A DNA stretch of 64,000 bases from Selaginella moellendorffii. Its lineage: Eukaryota; Streptophyta; Lycopodiopsida; Selaginellales; Selaginellaceae. Below are positions 49,001 through 60,614 of this stretch, piece by piece. The notes beneath the pieces are model-generated. The model saw only the letters and a list, made by a program, of their open reading frames with translations, searched no databases and had not been told where the DNA came from. Made by a program: the position numbers and the translations under genes. Within the stretch, counting starts at the first letter, position 1; the number at the start of each line of letters is the position of its first letter. The stretch is from the NCBI RefSeq assembly GCF_000143415.4, contig NW_003314261.1:2234178-2298177 (forward strand), given 5' to 3'.

Positions 49001-50822
49001 CCTGGAATTGGTCCAACACCCGTTGGATCACTAAAGGTACTTCTTCCATTCCTGTCTTTTTGTCACTCTTCACCGAGAGTAAGCACAAAAAGGCCGCCTT
49101 AGTTCCTTTAGTGAGTTGACCTCTCGTGGACACTAGGTTTAAGCAGGAATCTTTGGCCTTGCTTTGCCCTACCTTTAGATCTTGGGCCTCCACCCTAGAT
49201 CTTCTTCCTTGGGCATTCGCCAGTACCACAAGGTTTCTACCTTGTCCATGCAGGGCTACCATGAATCGATTGAACCAGTCCATTCCGAAGATCACGTCAA
49301 ATCCCGCCATGTCCAACACGGTGAAGTCCATATCCACCTTCCAAGTCCCCACTTCGACTCTCGCTTGTCGAAGTACCTCATTGGTGCTTTGGCTACCTTG
49401 AACAAACTCTATAGTCCTTGGTTCGCCTAGCCGCTGCACCGTTAGTCCGGCTTGCCGGACTATGTCTGCAGCCACAAAATTATCCGAAGCACCTGTGTCA
49501 ATAAGGATTTTAACAAAGCTACCTCCGAGCTTCCCTCGGAGGGCTAGTAGATGTCGCGAACGACTCTCTACCAAAGTTGCTCGTGTAATGAGTAACTTTG
49601 AGTTAGGGACTGGATCACATACCTCTATTTGGACTTCACCCGACTTGATGGCCATATTGGCTCTGGCCTTCTTCGGGTAGGGACATTCCCTTGAGAAGTG
49701 TCCCGCTTCACCGCAGTTGTAGCATACGTTGTTTCCCACGCTGCTATATGACTTGACCTTCTTATCCGTGGGTTTGTCTCTTTTTGCCTGACTCCCCCAC
49801 GTACTCGCTCGCTGGCCACCGGATCTGCCTTTCCGGAACCCCGAGGACTCATTCTTAGAGAAACTCTTCTTGAATTTCCCTCTGCTAAATGTTCCCCTTG
49901 GTTTGGCCCCTTTGCTAAACGTGGATCCTGACCCCGTCGTGTTCCCCTTTCGCAGGTTATCGTTGAAATGCACCTTGATGGCCGCATCCAACGCTTCTTT
50001 GTAGTTGGTCGGGTTCCACCGCATTACTTCGCCGCGAGCCCAGGTTTGCAAACCTGATATGAAGGCATGGAACGCATCCATATCCCCCATGTCCGTGACA
50101 AGTATCCTCTTTGCCATAAACCCATTCACATACTCTTGAATGGTTCCGGTCTGCTTCAGCCTACTCAGCTCGTCCCTTAGATGCAGAGTAGCATTCGGAG
50201 GAACGTAAGTTGCGCGGATCCTCGCCTTCATCATTTCCCAAGTGGCCACCGGTCCTTCATTGGCCTCTGTCGTTCTCCACCAAGACTTGGCATTATCCGC
50301 CAAGTATGGTTTTGCACATGGGACCTTCTCCGAGCTTGGTAATCGCAACGCTCGGAAGTAGTCCTCCATATCGTAAAACCAATCCTCCACCACCTTATAG
50401 TCGTTCACTCCCTTGAAGACCGGTGGGGGCTTTGGTTTGTACTTGGGAACTGCCTGAGGGACTGATTCCACTTCAGTCTGTTCGACCTTGTCTGGTTTTG
50501 CGTCAGTCCCTGCCGAAGGGTCCGCACCTTCTGCGCTGCCAGCATCCACAGTCTTTCGCTTTTTCTTCCGCTTCTCGTCACGCTTTAGCTTGCGTACGAG
50601 AGTCTCTAGCAGGGCATTGGTCTGTGCCAATTGTCCTTCTAGAACATCCAATCGAGCCTTGGACGACCGAACCTCACCACCAGACTCCTGTTTGGAAGTT
50701 GCCTCACTGGAGTCCTCCTCATGCAAGGATTCCTCATCCATCGCCTCCTGTTCGACCGGAGGCTCCAGCTCTGGAGGAGGTTCCGTCTCTGCCTGGGTTC
50801 GCTTACGTCCTGCCCTTGCCAT
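46051..50822 (-). CDS. Gag-pol of chromovirus D, with two intron-like interruptions and three in-frame stops
   Basis: Reverse-strand frame from ATG at 50822. Residues 1-1162 are open: coiled/charged N-terminus, Gag (about 140-285, [23 protein letters not shown]), zinc knuckle [14 protein letters not shown] (367-380), aspartic protease [11 protein letters not shown] (440-450), reverse transcriptase with YIDD at 788-791, RNase H ([13 protein letters not shown] near 935; [11 protein letters not shown] near 995), start of integrase zinc finger ([11 protein letters not shown]). A TAA (47334-47336) then replaces one codon and the frame goes on as [12 protein letters not shown], catalytic core [16 protein letters not shown] ... 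STAYHPQT. Two GT-AG segments (46948-46903 and 46484-46433) interrupt it; joining across them gives [12 protein letters not shown] and [13 protein letters not shown], then [13 protein letters not shown] and a chromodomain ([19 protein letters not shown]), stop at 46051. TGA at 46377-46375 and 46209-46207. All three stops are one C-to-T change from a plausible codon (CAA, CGA, CGA). Confidence 0.9.
46433..46484 (-). other. Spliceosomal-type intron 2 of element D (52 nt) before the chromodomain part
   Basis: On the reverse strand it starts GTAAAGATGC and ends TTCCTTAAGCAG. The exon phases match (CAA AG / G TTC), giving [11 protein letters not shown], the expected chromovirus text. Without removal the frame meets a TAA at once. 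Confidence 0.8.
46903..46948 (-). other. Spliceosomal-type intron 1 of element D (46 nt) inside the integrase core
   Basis: On the reverse strand it starts GTATGGGG, has a strong branch-site-like GGCACTAACA 17 nt before the end, and ends CTTCTTGACAG. Phases match (ACA G / AC GGA), rebuilding the invariant HPQTDGQTE of gypsy integrases. Its length is close to that of cellular introns in this window. Confidence 0.85.
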
Positions 50823-50865
50823 CTCCCAGCAATTCGCCTCTATCCTTCGCTAGAACTGAGGAAGA

Positions 50866-50880
50866 GGCTCCGATACCAAA
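50866..50880 (-). promoter_or_regulatory. Primer binding site of element D (tRNA-Met type)
   Basis: Reverse strand TTTGGTATCGGAGCC next to the 5' LTR end (50882); one base differs from the common TGGTATCAGAGC. Confidence 0.8.
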
Positions 50881-50881
50881 T

Positions 50882-52029
50882 TGTAAGCCACAAATTTTTC
50901 CTTTCCAATTTGCCAGCTTACCTCGCCTATCCGACCAACTCTGCCTTGGCTTGTGCTAAGTTCCCTCGCCAAGGTTCTCGCCCATGGTACCAGCTCTTAC
51001 TTGGTTTCAGCTACTTACTGCACGAGCAACGGAGTGTTAGCCATCCATCTACGGATTCCCAAATCTCTCCCAATCCCCCTCCCCGGGTTAGACTGGACTT
51101 AAGGTTCGGCTACACTCCCCGCAGGCACAAGCAGCCAAGCACACCAAGCCTCCAGATTCCTAACACCCCTTGGTACCACAAGACTTGATCATGGGACCCT
51201 CTAAATCCCAAGCCTTGGGTGCAGCACTTGCTTCGGGACGTCGGGGCGAAACACCGTGGCCTAACGGCCCGGTATGGGTACCTCTACCCCCCCTCTTCCA
51301 TCCCGAAGGGAAGGCCCAAGCCCCCGAAAGGGCGATGACCAATGAGCCACAAGGTACTCAAGTGGGGCACCACTCCACCTGAGCCGGGAGCACCGCAGTC
51401 GGTTTCCCTTTCGGGAGTGGGAGCTGCTCTTGAGCACTTCCTTGGATGGCCCCTCCGGCACCAGCCAAGTCCATGCTCACTCCCACCCAAGGCCCCTCGG
51501 TCCCAGTCCCAACCTCAAGTTGGTTTGGAAGCCCAACTGGAGAGTCCCTTCAAAACTGGTTCCTGGACCTCACTATCCCTACTATACTTTTGGAACCCCC
51601 TGCAGCCCCCGCCCCCTGGGAGACGCACGCTTTGGGCTTTCACCCCTTGACCCGTATTAGTATTTGGACTTAGTCTCTGGCTCGATCTCGGACCCGATTT
51701 CGGATCTGACTTCGGATTCGGTCTCGGACTCGATTTCGGACTCGATCTCGGACCCGATCTCGGACCCGACCTCGGACTCGACCTCGGACTCGGTCTCGGA
51801 CCCGATTTCGGATCTCGGACTCCGTCTCGAACTCGGTCTCGAACTCGGACTCGAACTCGGTCCCCGAGTCGGTCTCGGACTCGATTCCGGACTCTATCTC
51901 GAACTCGGTCCTAGAGTCGGTCTTGGACTCGATCCTCGACTTGGTCCCATCCGATGAACTCTTTGTCATTTTGGTCAAGCTTTTGGGGATCCTTTAGCCT
52001 ACGACATCTCGGGGAGTCGGTTCCTTACA
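50882..52029 (-). repeat. 5' LTR of element D (right copy), intact
   Basis: 1148 bp, TG...CA, uninterrupted version of the left LTR. Contains the hexamer minisatellite at 51672-51945 and a C-rich tract (CCTGCAGCCCCCGCCCCC) near 51600. Confidence 0.92.
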
Positions 52030-52034
52030 ATACT
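52030..52034. repeat. Target site duplication of element D, right copy (ATACT)
   Basis: Directly follows the right LTR; same as 44202-44206. Confidence 0.9.
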
Positions 52035-54195
52035 GAGTAAGGTATATTTGACCTTGGTTAGCTTAGTTGCTAGGAAGTTTTGAGTGGTGATTCACTCGTG
52101 CTTTCTTCTAGCTTTGTTATGGTGTTGATGGCATTGAAGTGATGCTTTGTCATTAATATTATTTGATATTGAGATTCAAGCGAGATGAGATGTTTCTCCT
52201 TAAGATTGACATTGAGTTTCATTAGTCTTGATGAAAATAGTGTTGATGTTTTGGATATGGCTTTGTGTTATTAGCATTTGTGCATATGCTAGTTAGCAAC
52301 TATGTTGACGTTCAAATGAACTGAGTGGCAAGTTTGAGTTAGTTGTGTTCTCGATGAAATTATTTAGTAGGGGTTGAGCTTTGAGCTTTTCCTTGAAAAG
52401 TGATTTAGTCGTGAATTATACTAACTTTACAAGTGGAAGAGTTAGTGATCGATATTGAAATGTTTGAATCCTTATAGGATCTGAGTTGGGATATATCAAT
52501 CATTAATGATTCTTCTTGTGCTTGTTATAAAGTGAGTTCCGTCTTGCTATAGATGGATTCATGGAGGATCAATTTGATGGTCACTTGTTAAGCATGACCT
52601 CATTATGCTTAGTTTTTGGATTGATGCAAATGTGTTTTTCATTAGCATTGCATTATGAAATTTAGCTTCTGGATGTATTGAGGAGAATATTGTGAGTTGT
52701 ACTATGATTTCTTCTTTAGCATTGAAGTTGGTTCATGCTAGACTTGTGATCATTATTATGCAAAACTTGGCTATAGGCTTCTTTGAGCTTTTGGTTCCTT
52801 AAACTTTTATGCTTGTGGTCCATTTGTTAGAAGATGTTGGGGGAAGGCATTTTGGCTTATTAGTTCTGATGCTGAAGTTGGCTTTTGCATCTAGCAATCA
52901 TTGGTGATGATTGACTATATCTAGGATAGTTGATTATCCTTATCAAAGGTCTTGTTTGATTATTGTTGATCAAGAATGATTTTTTATTCTTTGGGATGGT
53001 AGATTCTTTTTTCGACGATGATTATGCATCTCTCTATTGATAGGATGATTGATGATATTTCATGATGGTTAGTTATTCTTTTTGATGACTTATGGCTTTT
53101 CACAATACTACATGTTCTTTGTGGTTTGCTTTGGATTGGTCTCTTGGGTTTGAGACATCCATAGAATGTTGTTGACACTTGCTTAGGCAACTCTGGTTCC
53201 TTCGTATTATTGACCAAGATCTATTTAGATTGGTTTTTGTGATAGTTGGCATGAATGGGTGTTATTGGTCTTCCTACATTCATTTTGTTCTGTTGATTAT
53301 TGTTAGTGATAGATTTGGATGTTATTTCCTTTGGGTGATACATTCGTGAGTATCTTGCTTGTTAGTTAATGATATTTTGTGTTCTTTGAGTTGTTTTTGG
53401 TAAGTTGTTTGGCATACTGTCTACCATCTTCGGTAGTTAAGTTTCATTATTGAGTTTCCTTGATGATATACTTGCTCTTGAATTTTGTTGGATAGTGATT
53501 CCTATGCCTACCACTTATGATGATCTTGGTGGTTCATGTACTCTACTACTGGTTTATCGGATGATAACTTAGTTGGAATACTTTTGTGTTCTAATTTAAG
53601 ATATATTCATTGATAATTAAAACTCTAAGATATCATTGTCTATGATTTTGATATTGTCTATCTATTGATCTTTGAGTTTGGGCCAGTACAGGCAGACTGG
53701 CTTCGGCACTTCATGTGCATGGTGAAATCTTTAGTCATGGGGTAGCTACTGTCGACTGGTCACATCACCCGCCTCTTTGTCGATGTTCCTTATTCCGTTC
53801 AAAAAGGCGTGACCGTGTAAACAACTCTAACTGCCTGTTTACAGTAGTCTATCTAAACTTTACTGACGGGTTTGGTTTCTTTGCTTAGGAGGGTTGGGTT
53901 CTCTCTCTATATCCTTGCGGGTAGGGGCGTATCACACTTTTGTAAGCTGGGTGACACCCAGAGCAGCAAGGGTGGCTAACTCCGTTGGTCATTTCCTTGT
54001 CAGTAACGGCCTGAAAGTGTTTGAGTGGGTAGTGCATCCGCGTTAGACATAGAGGTTGCTTTCTAACTCATTTAAGTTGGTGCATTTCTCATATAGTGTG
54101 AATACCGTGAACTTATTCTGGAGTTGTTTCCTTGGCGGTATTCTAGACTCGAGTATGCATCGACGAGGACATCGATCTTCCCTAGAGGGGGAGAG
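52035..54195 (+). mobile_element. Interior of element A, right part, no coding frame
   Basis: T/G-rich, short frames only. The last bases before the LTR form the purine tract AGAGGGGGAGAG. No gag/pol motif recognised. Confidence 0.6.
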
Positions 54196-55353
54196 TGTCG
54201 CGAATGTGACTTCGGGTATCGAAAGTTATTTGTCGGCCAATCCTTACAGACACTCTTACCTTACTGCCACGATAGCAGAAGGTCGGTATTGCTGGACCCT
54301 TTATCAGCCCCTCTTATTCAAGTGTTAGTAAACTGGACTTTGCATCTGTACTTGGCCGGATGAGCATAAAGAAGGAATTCCTAAGTGTCTATTCAGCCAA
54401 GCATACTTGGCCTAGCTTTTTAGTTCTCTTTTGCTATATCTTGCACTGGCTTGACAAGAACCCTCGCGTATTGAGATTAGTCCCTCAATATCGCTAGATA
54501 ATACCTTACTGTGTTTACCAATCACCCTCGCTATCATGCCCTTTGTGTTGGTCTCATTTTGGTCCTAAATGCTATTTATGGAAAGTGTCTAGATTTGCTC
54601 ATTTGGCATATTTACAGAATGTAAAGATTGTCCTGAATACAATGGTGTTTGTCTCGTGTCCAAATTTGCAATCTAGCGTCATTCCATATTTAGTAAGTTT
54701 TGAGTTTGTCCTAGAGATTAACTCCTAATACTAAGGGAGGCTTGGGGTGAAAGCCCAAAGCGTGTGTTCCTCAAGGGGGGAAGGCCAAGGGGGGGGGCTA
54801 TGGGGGGTTCCAAATGTATAGTAGGGATAGCAGGTAGGTCGGGCATAGCCAACCAACTTGAGGCATAGTCTAGCTCCTGCTTGTGTGCTTGTCCTTCTTT
54901 TATGTCCGGCTTAGGTCTAAGCCCAAGGTCCATTCCATGCTAGCTGGTGGAGTACCCATGTCCTCACGTTAGGCCACTGGTATGTCGAAATAGCGCCAGA
55001 CTCTGTTTGGCTCCGTTTTGCATGCTGGTCATGGCATTGGGATGCTGGTTGCTCCAGGACTGTTCCAAGTTGCTCTGGGCTTCTATCCCTTCGCTCCTTG
55101 GGCTATATGCTCGAGAGTTGCTCCATGGTACGGTTCTGTCACTCCTTGGCTTCATGCTTGGGAGTTTGGCACCATTCCTTCATTTAGTGGCCCAAGGCCT
55201 TGAACCTTGGGTTTTGCACCACTGTCCTTTGGACACGTGGCATATAACATGTGGCATGTGTCACGTGGCATAAAGAGGGTTTATGTTCCGCTTCGTGGTG
55301 TTATCCTATGGTAAATCACTATAGGATAAAGGGTGAAAACCACGTGCACTACA
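54196..55353 (+). repeat. Right LTR of element A
   Basis: TGTCGCGAATG... to ...GTGCACTACA, 1158 bp, followed by GAGAT. Includes a G-rich stretch at 54738-54806 with three or more runs of six to nine G. Confidence 0.85.
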
Positions 55354-56832
55354 GAGATGGACCCAAGATGGAGTCTGAGATGGAGTCTGAGATGGAGTCT
55401 GAGATGGAGTCTGAGATGGACCCAAGTTGCAATCCAAGATGGAGTCTGAGATAGACCCAAGATGAACCCAAGATGGGGTCTGAGATGGAGTCCGAGATCG
55501 AGCAGAGATGGAGTTCAAGATGTAGTCCAAGATGGAACCGAGACCGAGATCGAGACCGAGTCCGAAACTAAGATTGAGACCGAGACTGAGTCTGAGACCA
55601 AGTTTGAGTCCGAGTCCGAATCTGAATCTGAATCCGAATACTAATATAGGCTGTTGGGTGAAAGCCCAAAACAATTGTTCCTTGGGGGGGTTCCAAAAGT
55701 ATAGTAGGGAGAGTATGGGGGTTGGATCCCAGTGGAGCCAGTTTGGCCAAGAAAGGCTAATGTGACCCAGGAAGGCTATGCCCTTGTGTTGGGTGATGAT
55801 ATATCCACTGAAGAGTCCAAAGCTAGAATGAATACAGACAGACAAATAAGGAAGCTTGGTGAAGTGTTCAAAAGCTGGTTTTAATTCCCTCGGGAGATCA
55901 AATGATCTTGTAAGCAACCAAAGAGAATGGCTTAAGAGACGATCCATAGGGTTTAAATATAGAGGGAAAGGGCCCATGAATAAGAGTGCATCCCCTTTTC
56001 CAATCGATTAAGGGTCTTAGGATATTTGGGGTTAAGCATTCTTGGGTTTGAATAGTACTAGGCTGGGTGACCAAATTCAGGAGCTTACAGGTCGATGCTC
56101 CTAGTTCAAGCGTGGGTGGCACTACCTACTTAGATACATGGCATGGCTCAACGAAACCTCACTCTAAGCCCATGGCTAGAGCACCTAAAGGTGGAAGGTG
56201 GGGAGAGTATTTATGAGGCTCGGGTAAGGCCATGGTGTTCCGAAATGTTGTTTTAAAGTCTTGGATGGTGGAAAGGAAGAAGAATAATCCTCTGGTGTAG
56301 TGACCAAAGATACAGTTACATGGTGAGGAAGTCCCAAAAGACAGTAGGACTTGGTAGTCAGGTTTATAAGCTTTGACCTAGTGGCAGTGTTGGCAACCAT
56401 GGCTATGGACAGAAAGGGACTTGGTGAGGACCGAAAAAAGGATATTGGGGAAGATTGTTCCCCATGTCGGCGAGCATCCTAAGGATGCTAAGGAGTGGAT
56501 CTGGGATGATCACTCAAGGATGGATGGCTTAGTTTTTAAGAGACAGAATTATGATGTAGGTGGTGTTGGATCATTGATATGACAAAGGTGAATGGGCATA
56601 GCTTTAGTGTAATAGGCTAATATGTTAGTAGTACCTTTGGGTGTCGATCATAAGATTAGACATATGGAACACTTAGACAAAGTGCAAAGGTTGAGTGGTA
56701 TGGATGCTATTCTTGGGGCTAACAAATCCCAAGTTTAAAATAGGACTTATGGAAGTTGTAAATGAGACTCTTCCAAGTGGTTAGAGGTGTGGTTAAGTGA
56801 CTAAAGTAGGATGGAAAATTTAGTCATTTACA
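55354..56832 (-). mobile_element. LTR of family B (copy B3), main part, reverse orientation
   Basis: Reverse complement of the LTR copies at 58331 and 62648: the start TGTAAATGACTAAATTTTCC (reverse, from 56832), ACTTAACCACACC, GAGTCTCATTTACAAC, then AATTCCCTCGGGAG, and the GATGGAGTCTGA minisatellite at 55360-55640. Element A split it; the other piece is 40194-40259. Confidence 0.75.
55360..55640. repeat. Minisatellite of GATGGAGTCTGA / GAGTCCGA-type units in LTR B3
   Basis: At least five near-perfect 12-bp units GATGGAGTCTGA in a row from 55369, then degenerate 6- and 12-bp variants. The same family of repeat occurs at 59320-59560 and 63660-63930 on the other strand. Confidence 0.95.
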
Positions 56833-58330
56833 CTAAACAATCTTTAATGGTTGATTGACTCAAGAAGGAATATACCAATCTCTTTGAATTTGACCTATCA
56901 TTTGGGGCTAAGATTGCAACTTGTCATCTTATTCCAACTATGGTGCTTGTCCAATAGGGAGATCAGAATTTTACATAAATATTAAGGGTATTGTTCAAAA
57001 GGTTAAAAATCCTTAGGCGTATGAACTTAATCTTTTGACAAAGTATAATAGAAGTATTTGATTATACATCAACTACTATTTATTAAATGATGTGATAATC
57101 CTAAATATTTACTACTTCCTCATACTACTAATTTTCTAAATTGTTTAGGTAGCACTTGTTAATTCACCAAATTAAACCTTACTTTTGGATATTGGTAAAT
57201 GTGGATAAGGAGGCTATTCCCCAAAATTACTTTCCATGCATCATTTAGTTTATATAAGTTCTTGGTGATGTTATTTGTTTCAATAATGCTTCAACTAATT
57301 TTTAGCAGATAATGGATAATATTCTTTGTGATATGCCTGAAGTGACTACTGACTTCATTGATAATATCTTAATCTATTTAGAAAGGACATGAGAGGAGCA
57401 TGTTCATGATATCTATAAGGTGTTAAATTGACTGTGGGAAGTTAGTTTGAAACTAAAGTGGTTAAAATGTATATTTGAATCCAAGGACATGACTTATCTT
57501 GGGTATTCCATTTTTTATAAAATTTGTAATTTGATTCTAACAAACTTATGATTGTTTTAAAGTTCCCTACTCTAAAATGTGTGAACAATATGTAGTGCTT
57601 CTTTGGCAAAATACAATATTTTGATTGTTTTATTGATTATCTTTTTTATTGTACTACACTATTAAAAGTGTTATTGAAGTTGTTAACATCACTTTTCATC
57701 TAGTCTAAGGATTGTGTGTAAGTATTTTTGGATTTTAAAGAGTTGTTAACAACTTCTTTAGTTTTAGCATATCCTAACTACATATAACTTTTCATTTTGT
57801 GTATGGATGTTTTTGATATTGATCTTTGATGCAAAAGAGCAAGAGTATGCCTAATTAGTATTATCCCATTGCATACATTAGTTGTATATTGCAACTATTA
57901 AAGATGAATTACTCCATAATAACAGAGTGTATAGCAATAGTTTAGGCTTTAAGAAGCTTTATATGTATTTGTATGGTTTTTAAACATTCCTAGAAATTGA
58001 TCATATTGCAGTTACTTCATTATTGAAGCAAAATAACTTAGTTGGTTATATTGTTTAGTTGGCTCTAAAACTTCAAATATATGATTTTGAGATTGTTCAT
58101 TGCTCAAAGAGTTTTATAGTTGATGTTGACATCTTTTTTAGAGTTTTTTTACCCTTTTGATCTCTTGTATTCTTGACAAGTTTATTGTTCCAGCATTAAT
58201 GGATTTTCTAAATAAAGATTCCATGCTATCAATAGTTATTGTACTTGATATTCAATATCTATTAGGTGTGAAGATTCTCTTGACAAAGTTCATAAGGCTC
58301 AAAAAGTTGAGCTGTAAATTTGAAGTATTT
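56833..58330 (+). mobile_element. Strongly decayed Ty3/gypsy pol (reverse transcriptase to RNase H), AT-rich
   Basis: Pieces of gypsy pol can be read in order on the forward strand through many stops: FNNASTNF (about 57275), EVTTDFIDNILIYLERT and EEHVHDIYKVLN (57340-57430, the YIDDIL region), LKLKWLKCIFESKDMTYLGY (about 57460-57510), LQIYDFEIVHCSKSFIVDVD (about 58075-58130, RNase H end). Strong A/T bias fits C-to-T decay. It probably belongs with the B LTR that follows at 58331. Confidence 0.65.
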
Positions 58331-59777
58331 TGTAAGTGACTAAAATTTCTATTCTTCTTCAGTCACTTAACCACACCTTCAACCACTTAGAGGAGTTTTA
58401 TTCATAACCTCCATAAGTTTTATTTCTGACTTGGGGTTATGTTAGCCCCGTGAATGGCATCTATGCTACTTAACCTTTACACTTGGTCCAAGTACTCTAT
58501 GTATCCAATCCCACTATAGACACTCAAAAGTATTTGATATATCAATCCATTATGCTAAAGTTATGTTCATTCATCTTTGTCTTATTGGTAGTCCAAGATT
58601 ATCCATACCACAATCCCATCTCCCAAAGATTAAGCCACCCATCCATGAGTGGTCATCTCTTGACCACATCTTACCACCTTTAGGATGCCCAAAGACATGG
58701 GGAACACCCTTTCCCAATATCCCTCCATCAGTCCCCACTAAATCCCATTACATCCATGGTAGTGCTTGCCAACATTGCTATTGAGTTAGAATTTGAAGGC
58801 CTGACCATGAAGTCCTATTGACTTTCACGACTTCCTCACCACATGACTATGCCCTTAGTTACTATGTAAAAGGATCATTTCGCTTCCTTTCCACAGTCTA
58901 GGACTTTAGGATGACATTTTGAAACACTATGGTCTTACACAAGACTCATGGTTACTCTTCCCACCTTCTGCCTTTAGATGCCCTAGCCATGTGGCTAGAG
59001 CGAGGTTTTGATAAGCCATACCAAGTATCTAAGTAAGTAGTGCTACCCATACTTAAATTGGGAGTATCAACCATTCAATCTCCCAAGGGAGCTAAAGCCA
59101 ACTTTTGAACACTTCACCAAGTTACCCCACTTGTCCATCCATGTTCACTTTAGCCTTAGATTCCTCGGTGGTTATATTATCACCCACCATATGGGTATAG
59201 CCTTCTTTGGTCACATTGGCATTTTCTAGCCAAACTGACTCCACTGGAGTCCTCCCCCTTACTATACTTTTGGAGCTCATCCAACCCCTCGGGGTTTAGG
59301 AAATGATTGCTTTGGGCTTTCACCCTTGGACTCGGACTCAGACTTGGATTTAGACTCAAACTTGGTTTCGGATTTGGTCTTAGTCTCAATCTCGACCTCA
59401 GACCTGGTCTTGGTCTCCATCTCAGAATCGACCTTAGACTCCATCTTGGGTCCATATTGGACTCCATCTTGGATTCCTTCTTGGACTCTATTTCAAACTC
59501 TTTCTCAGAATCCATCTCGGACTCCTTCTCGGACTCCTTTTTGGACTCATTCCTAACACTTCCCTGTGTCACAATACTTACCATATGTCAGTCTTTATTG
59601 TGTCCTTTTTTAGAGACTTATTCACCAATTGCTTCATGCTTATTCCTTAAGCACTTTTTTCGAGGTTCCACTCTTGCTCTCGACTTTCCAAGTTAGAGCT
59701 TTTGGTCCAAACATGTTACATTTGTTGACCTTCCACTTCGACCACTACTATGTGGCACCCTTTTAGCTCCACTTTAG
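58331..59777 (+). mobile_element. LTR-like copy of family B (copy B1)
   Basis: Begins TGTAAGTGACTAAAATTTC and runs parallel to the copy at 62648 (CACTTAACCACACC, ATCCATGAGTGGTCATC, ACTTCCTCACCACATGACTA, GGGCTTTCACCC, hexamer array). The right limit is set by the start of LTR C and is not otherwise proven. Confidence 0.65.
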
Positions 59778-60589
59778 TGTCACGAATATGACATTGGGTA
59801 TTGAAAGTTATCTGTTGGCTAATCCTTTCAAATATTCTTTCTTTATTGCCATGACAGCAGGAGGTCAGTATTGCTGGACTGTTTGTCAGTCTTTGCCTAA
59901 GTTAGTTGAGAAACTAGTCATCACATGTGCAGTTAAACTAAAAGGGCACTAAGGAAGGGAATCCTAAGTTGTCATTTAGTCAAGTATACTTAACACGGTG
60001 ATGAGAAACTTATGTTGGTGGTTTGCAGTTGCTAATGTTGGGAACCCCTGCAATATTGAGCTTGGTCCCTCAATATTTGCTGAATGATAGCTTACCATAT
60101 CTGCCAAACACCCTCGCTATCATGCCCTTTGTGTTACTCTCATTTCGGTCCTAAATGCTATTTATGGAAAGTGTTTAGATTTGCTCATTTGGTATATTTA
60201 TAGAATGTAAAGATTGTCCTAAACACAATGGCATTCGTCTTGTGTCCAAATTTGCAATCTAGAGAGATTCCATATTTAGTAAGTTTTAATCTTGTCCCAG
60301 AGACTAACTCCTGGTACTAAGTGTGTGTTTCTCAAGGGGGGGGGGGGGGGGGGGGGGTTAGGCGCCAGCTTTGACTATGTGGTTAACATCAGTCAAAGAG
60401 AGGCTCAAGGGTATATTAAGGCATGTTAGGGTAAGGGACTTAACCTACTCTGGGGGCTCACAGTGGAGCGGCGGCGCAATGGAGCTTTTGAGGTAGCTCG
60501 GGGGTGGTTGGGTGGTGAGGAACCTCAAGAGGTGGCGAAGCATAGTCTAGGGTGACTAGATCTCTGTCTTTTTGCGCCGGATCATAACA
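59778..60589 (+). repeat. 5' LTR of gypsy element C, related to LTR A
   Basis: Starts TGTCACGAATATGACATT and shares with LTR A the blocks GGAGGTCAGTATTGCTGGAC, CACCCTCGCTATCATGCC and ATTTGCTCATTTGG; ends AACA before a primer site. Internally deleted relative to A (812 bp) and with its own 3' third after the G run. Confidence 0.75.
60336..60357 (+). repeat. Homopolymer of 22 G in LTR C
   Basis: Uninterrupted G22 after GTGTTTCTCAA, at the same place as the G-rich stretch of LTR A. Confidence 0.95.
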
Positions 60590-60603
60590 TTGGTATCAGA
60601 GGA
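60590..60603 (+). promoter_or_regulatory. Primer binding site of element C (tRNA-Met type)
   Basis: TTGGTATCAGAGG directly after the LTR end. Confidence 0.8.
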
Positions 60604-60614
60604 AATTGGTTGTG

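Larger units (their letters stand above)
44207..52029 (-). mobile_element. Ty3/gypsy chromovirus D, nearly complete, reverse orientation, nested in element A
   Basis: Direct LTRs 44207-45647 (with a MITE inside) and 50882-52029 (1148 bp), both TG...CA. Perfect 5-bp target duplication ATACT. The primer site (reverse strand, 50880-50866: TTTGGTATCGGAGC) lies next to the right LTR and a purine tract (GGGTGGTGGAGT on the reverse strand) next to the left, so transcription runs right to left. Inside is one gag-pol frame ending with a chromodomain. By eye the LTRs differ at only about a dozen places outside the MITE, so the insertion is fairly young. Confidence 0.93.
40260..55353 (+). mobile_element. 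LTR retrotransposon A (outer, non-coding interior), carrying nested element D
   Basis: LTRs at 40260-41389 and 54196-55353 share TGTCGCGAATGTGACTTC at the start and most of their length (for example CCTTACTGCCACGATAGCAG, ATTCAAGTGTTAGTAAACTG). A tRNA-Met type primer site follows the left LTR, and a purine tract AGAGGGGGAGAG precedes the right one, so the element points right. The flanks are GAGAT on both sides (40255-40259 and 55354-55358), a 5-bp target duplication, though the target is a GAGATGG-rich repeat. Its own interior (41404-44206 and 52035-54195) has no readable gag or pol, so it is either a decayed or a non-autonomous (LARD-like) element. The LTRs differ at many positions, so the insertion is old relative to D. 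Confidence 0.8.

Noticed and set aside
51664-51957. Frames reading Ser-Asp-Ser-Ile repeats forward, and Glu-Ser-Glu or Arg-Val-Arg repeats in reverse
   Set aside because: They arise from the hexamer minisatellite within the LTR of D; the left LTR has the same array, and there is no start or promoter context.
55360-55640. Possible CRISPR-like or tandem array because of regular 12-bp units
   Set aside because: Units are directly joined with no unique spacers, in a plant LTR; it is a minisatellite.
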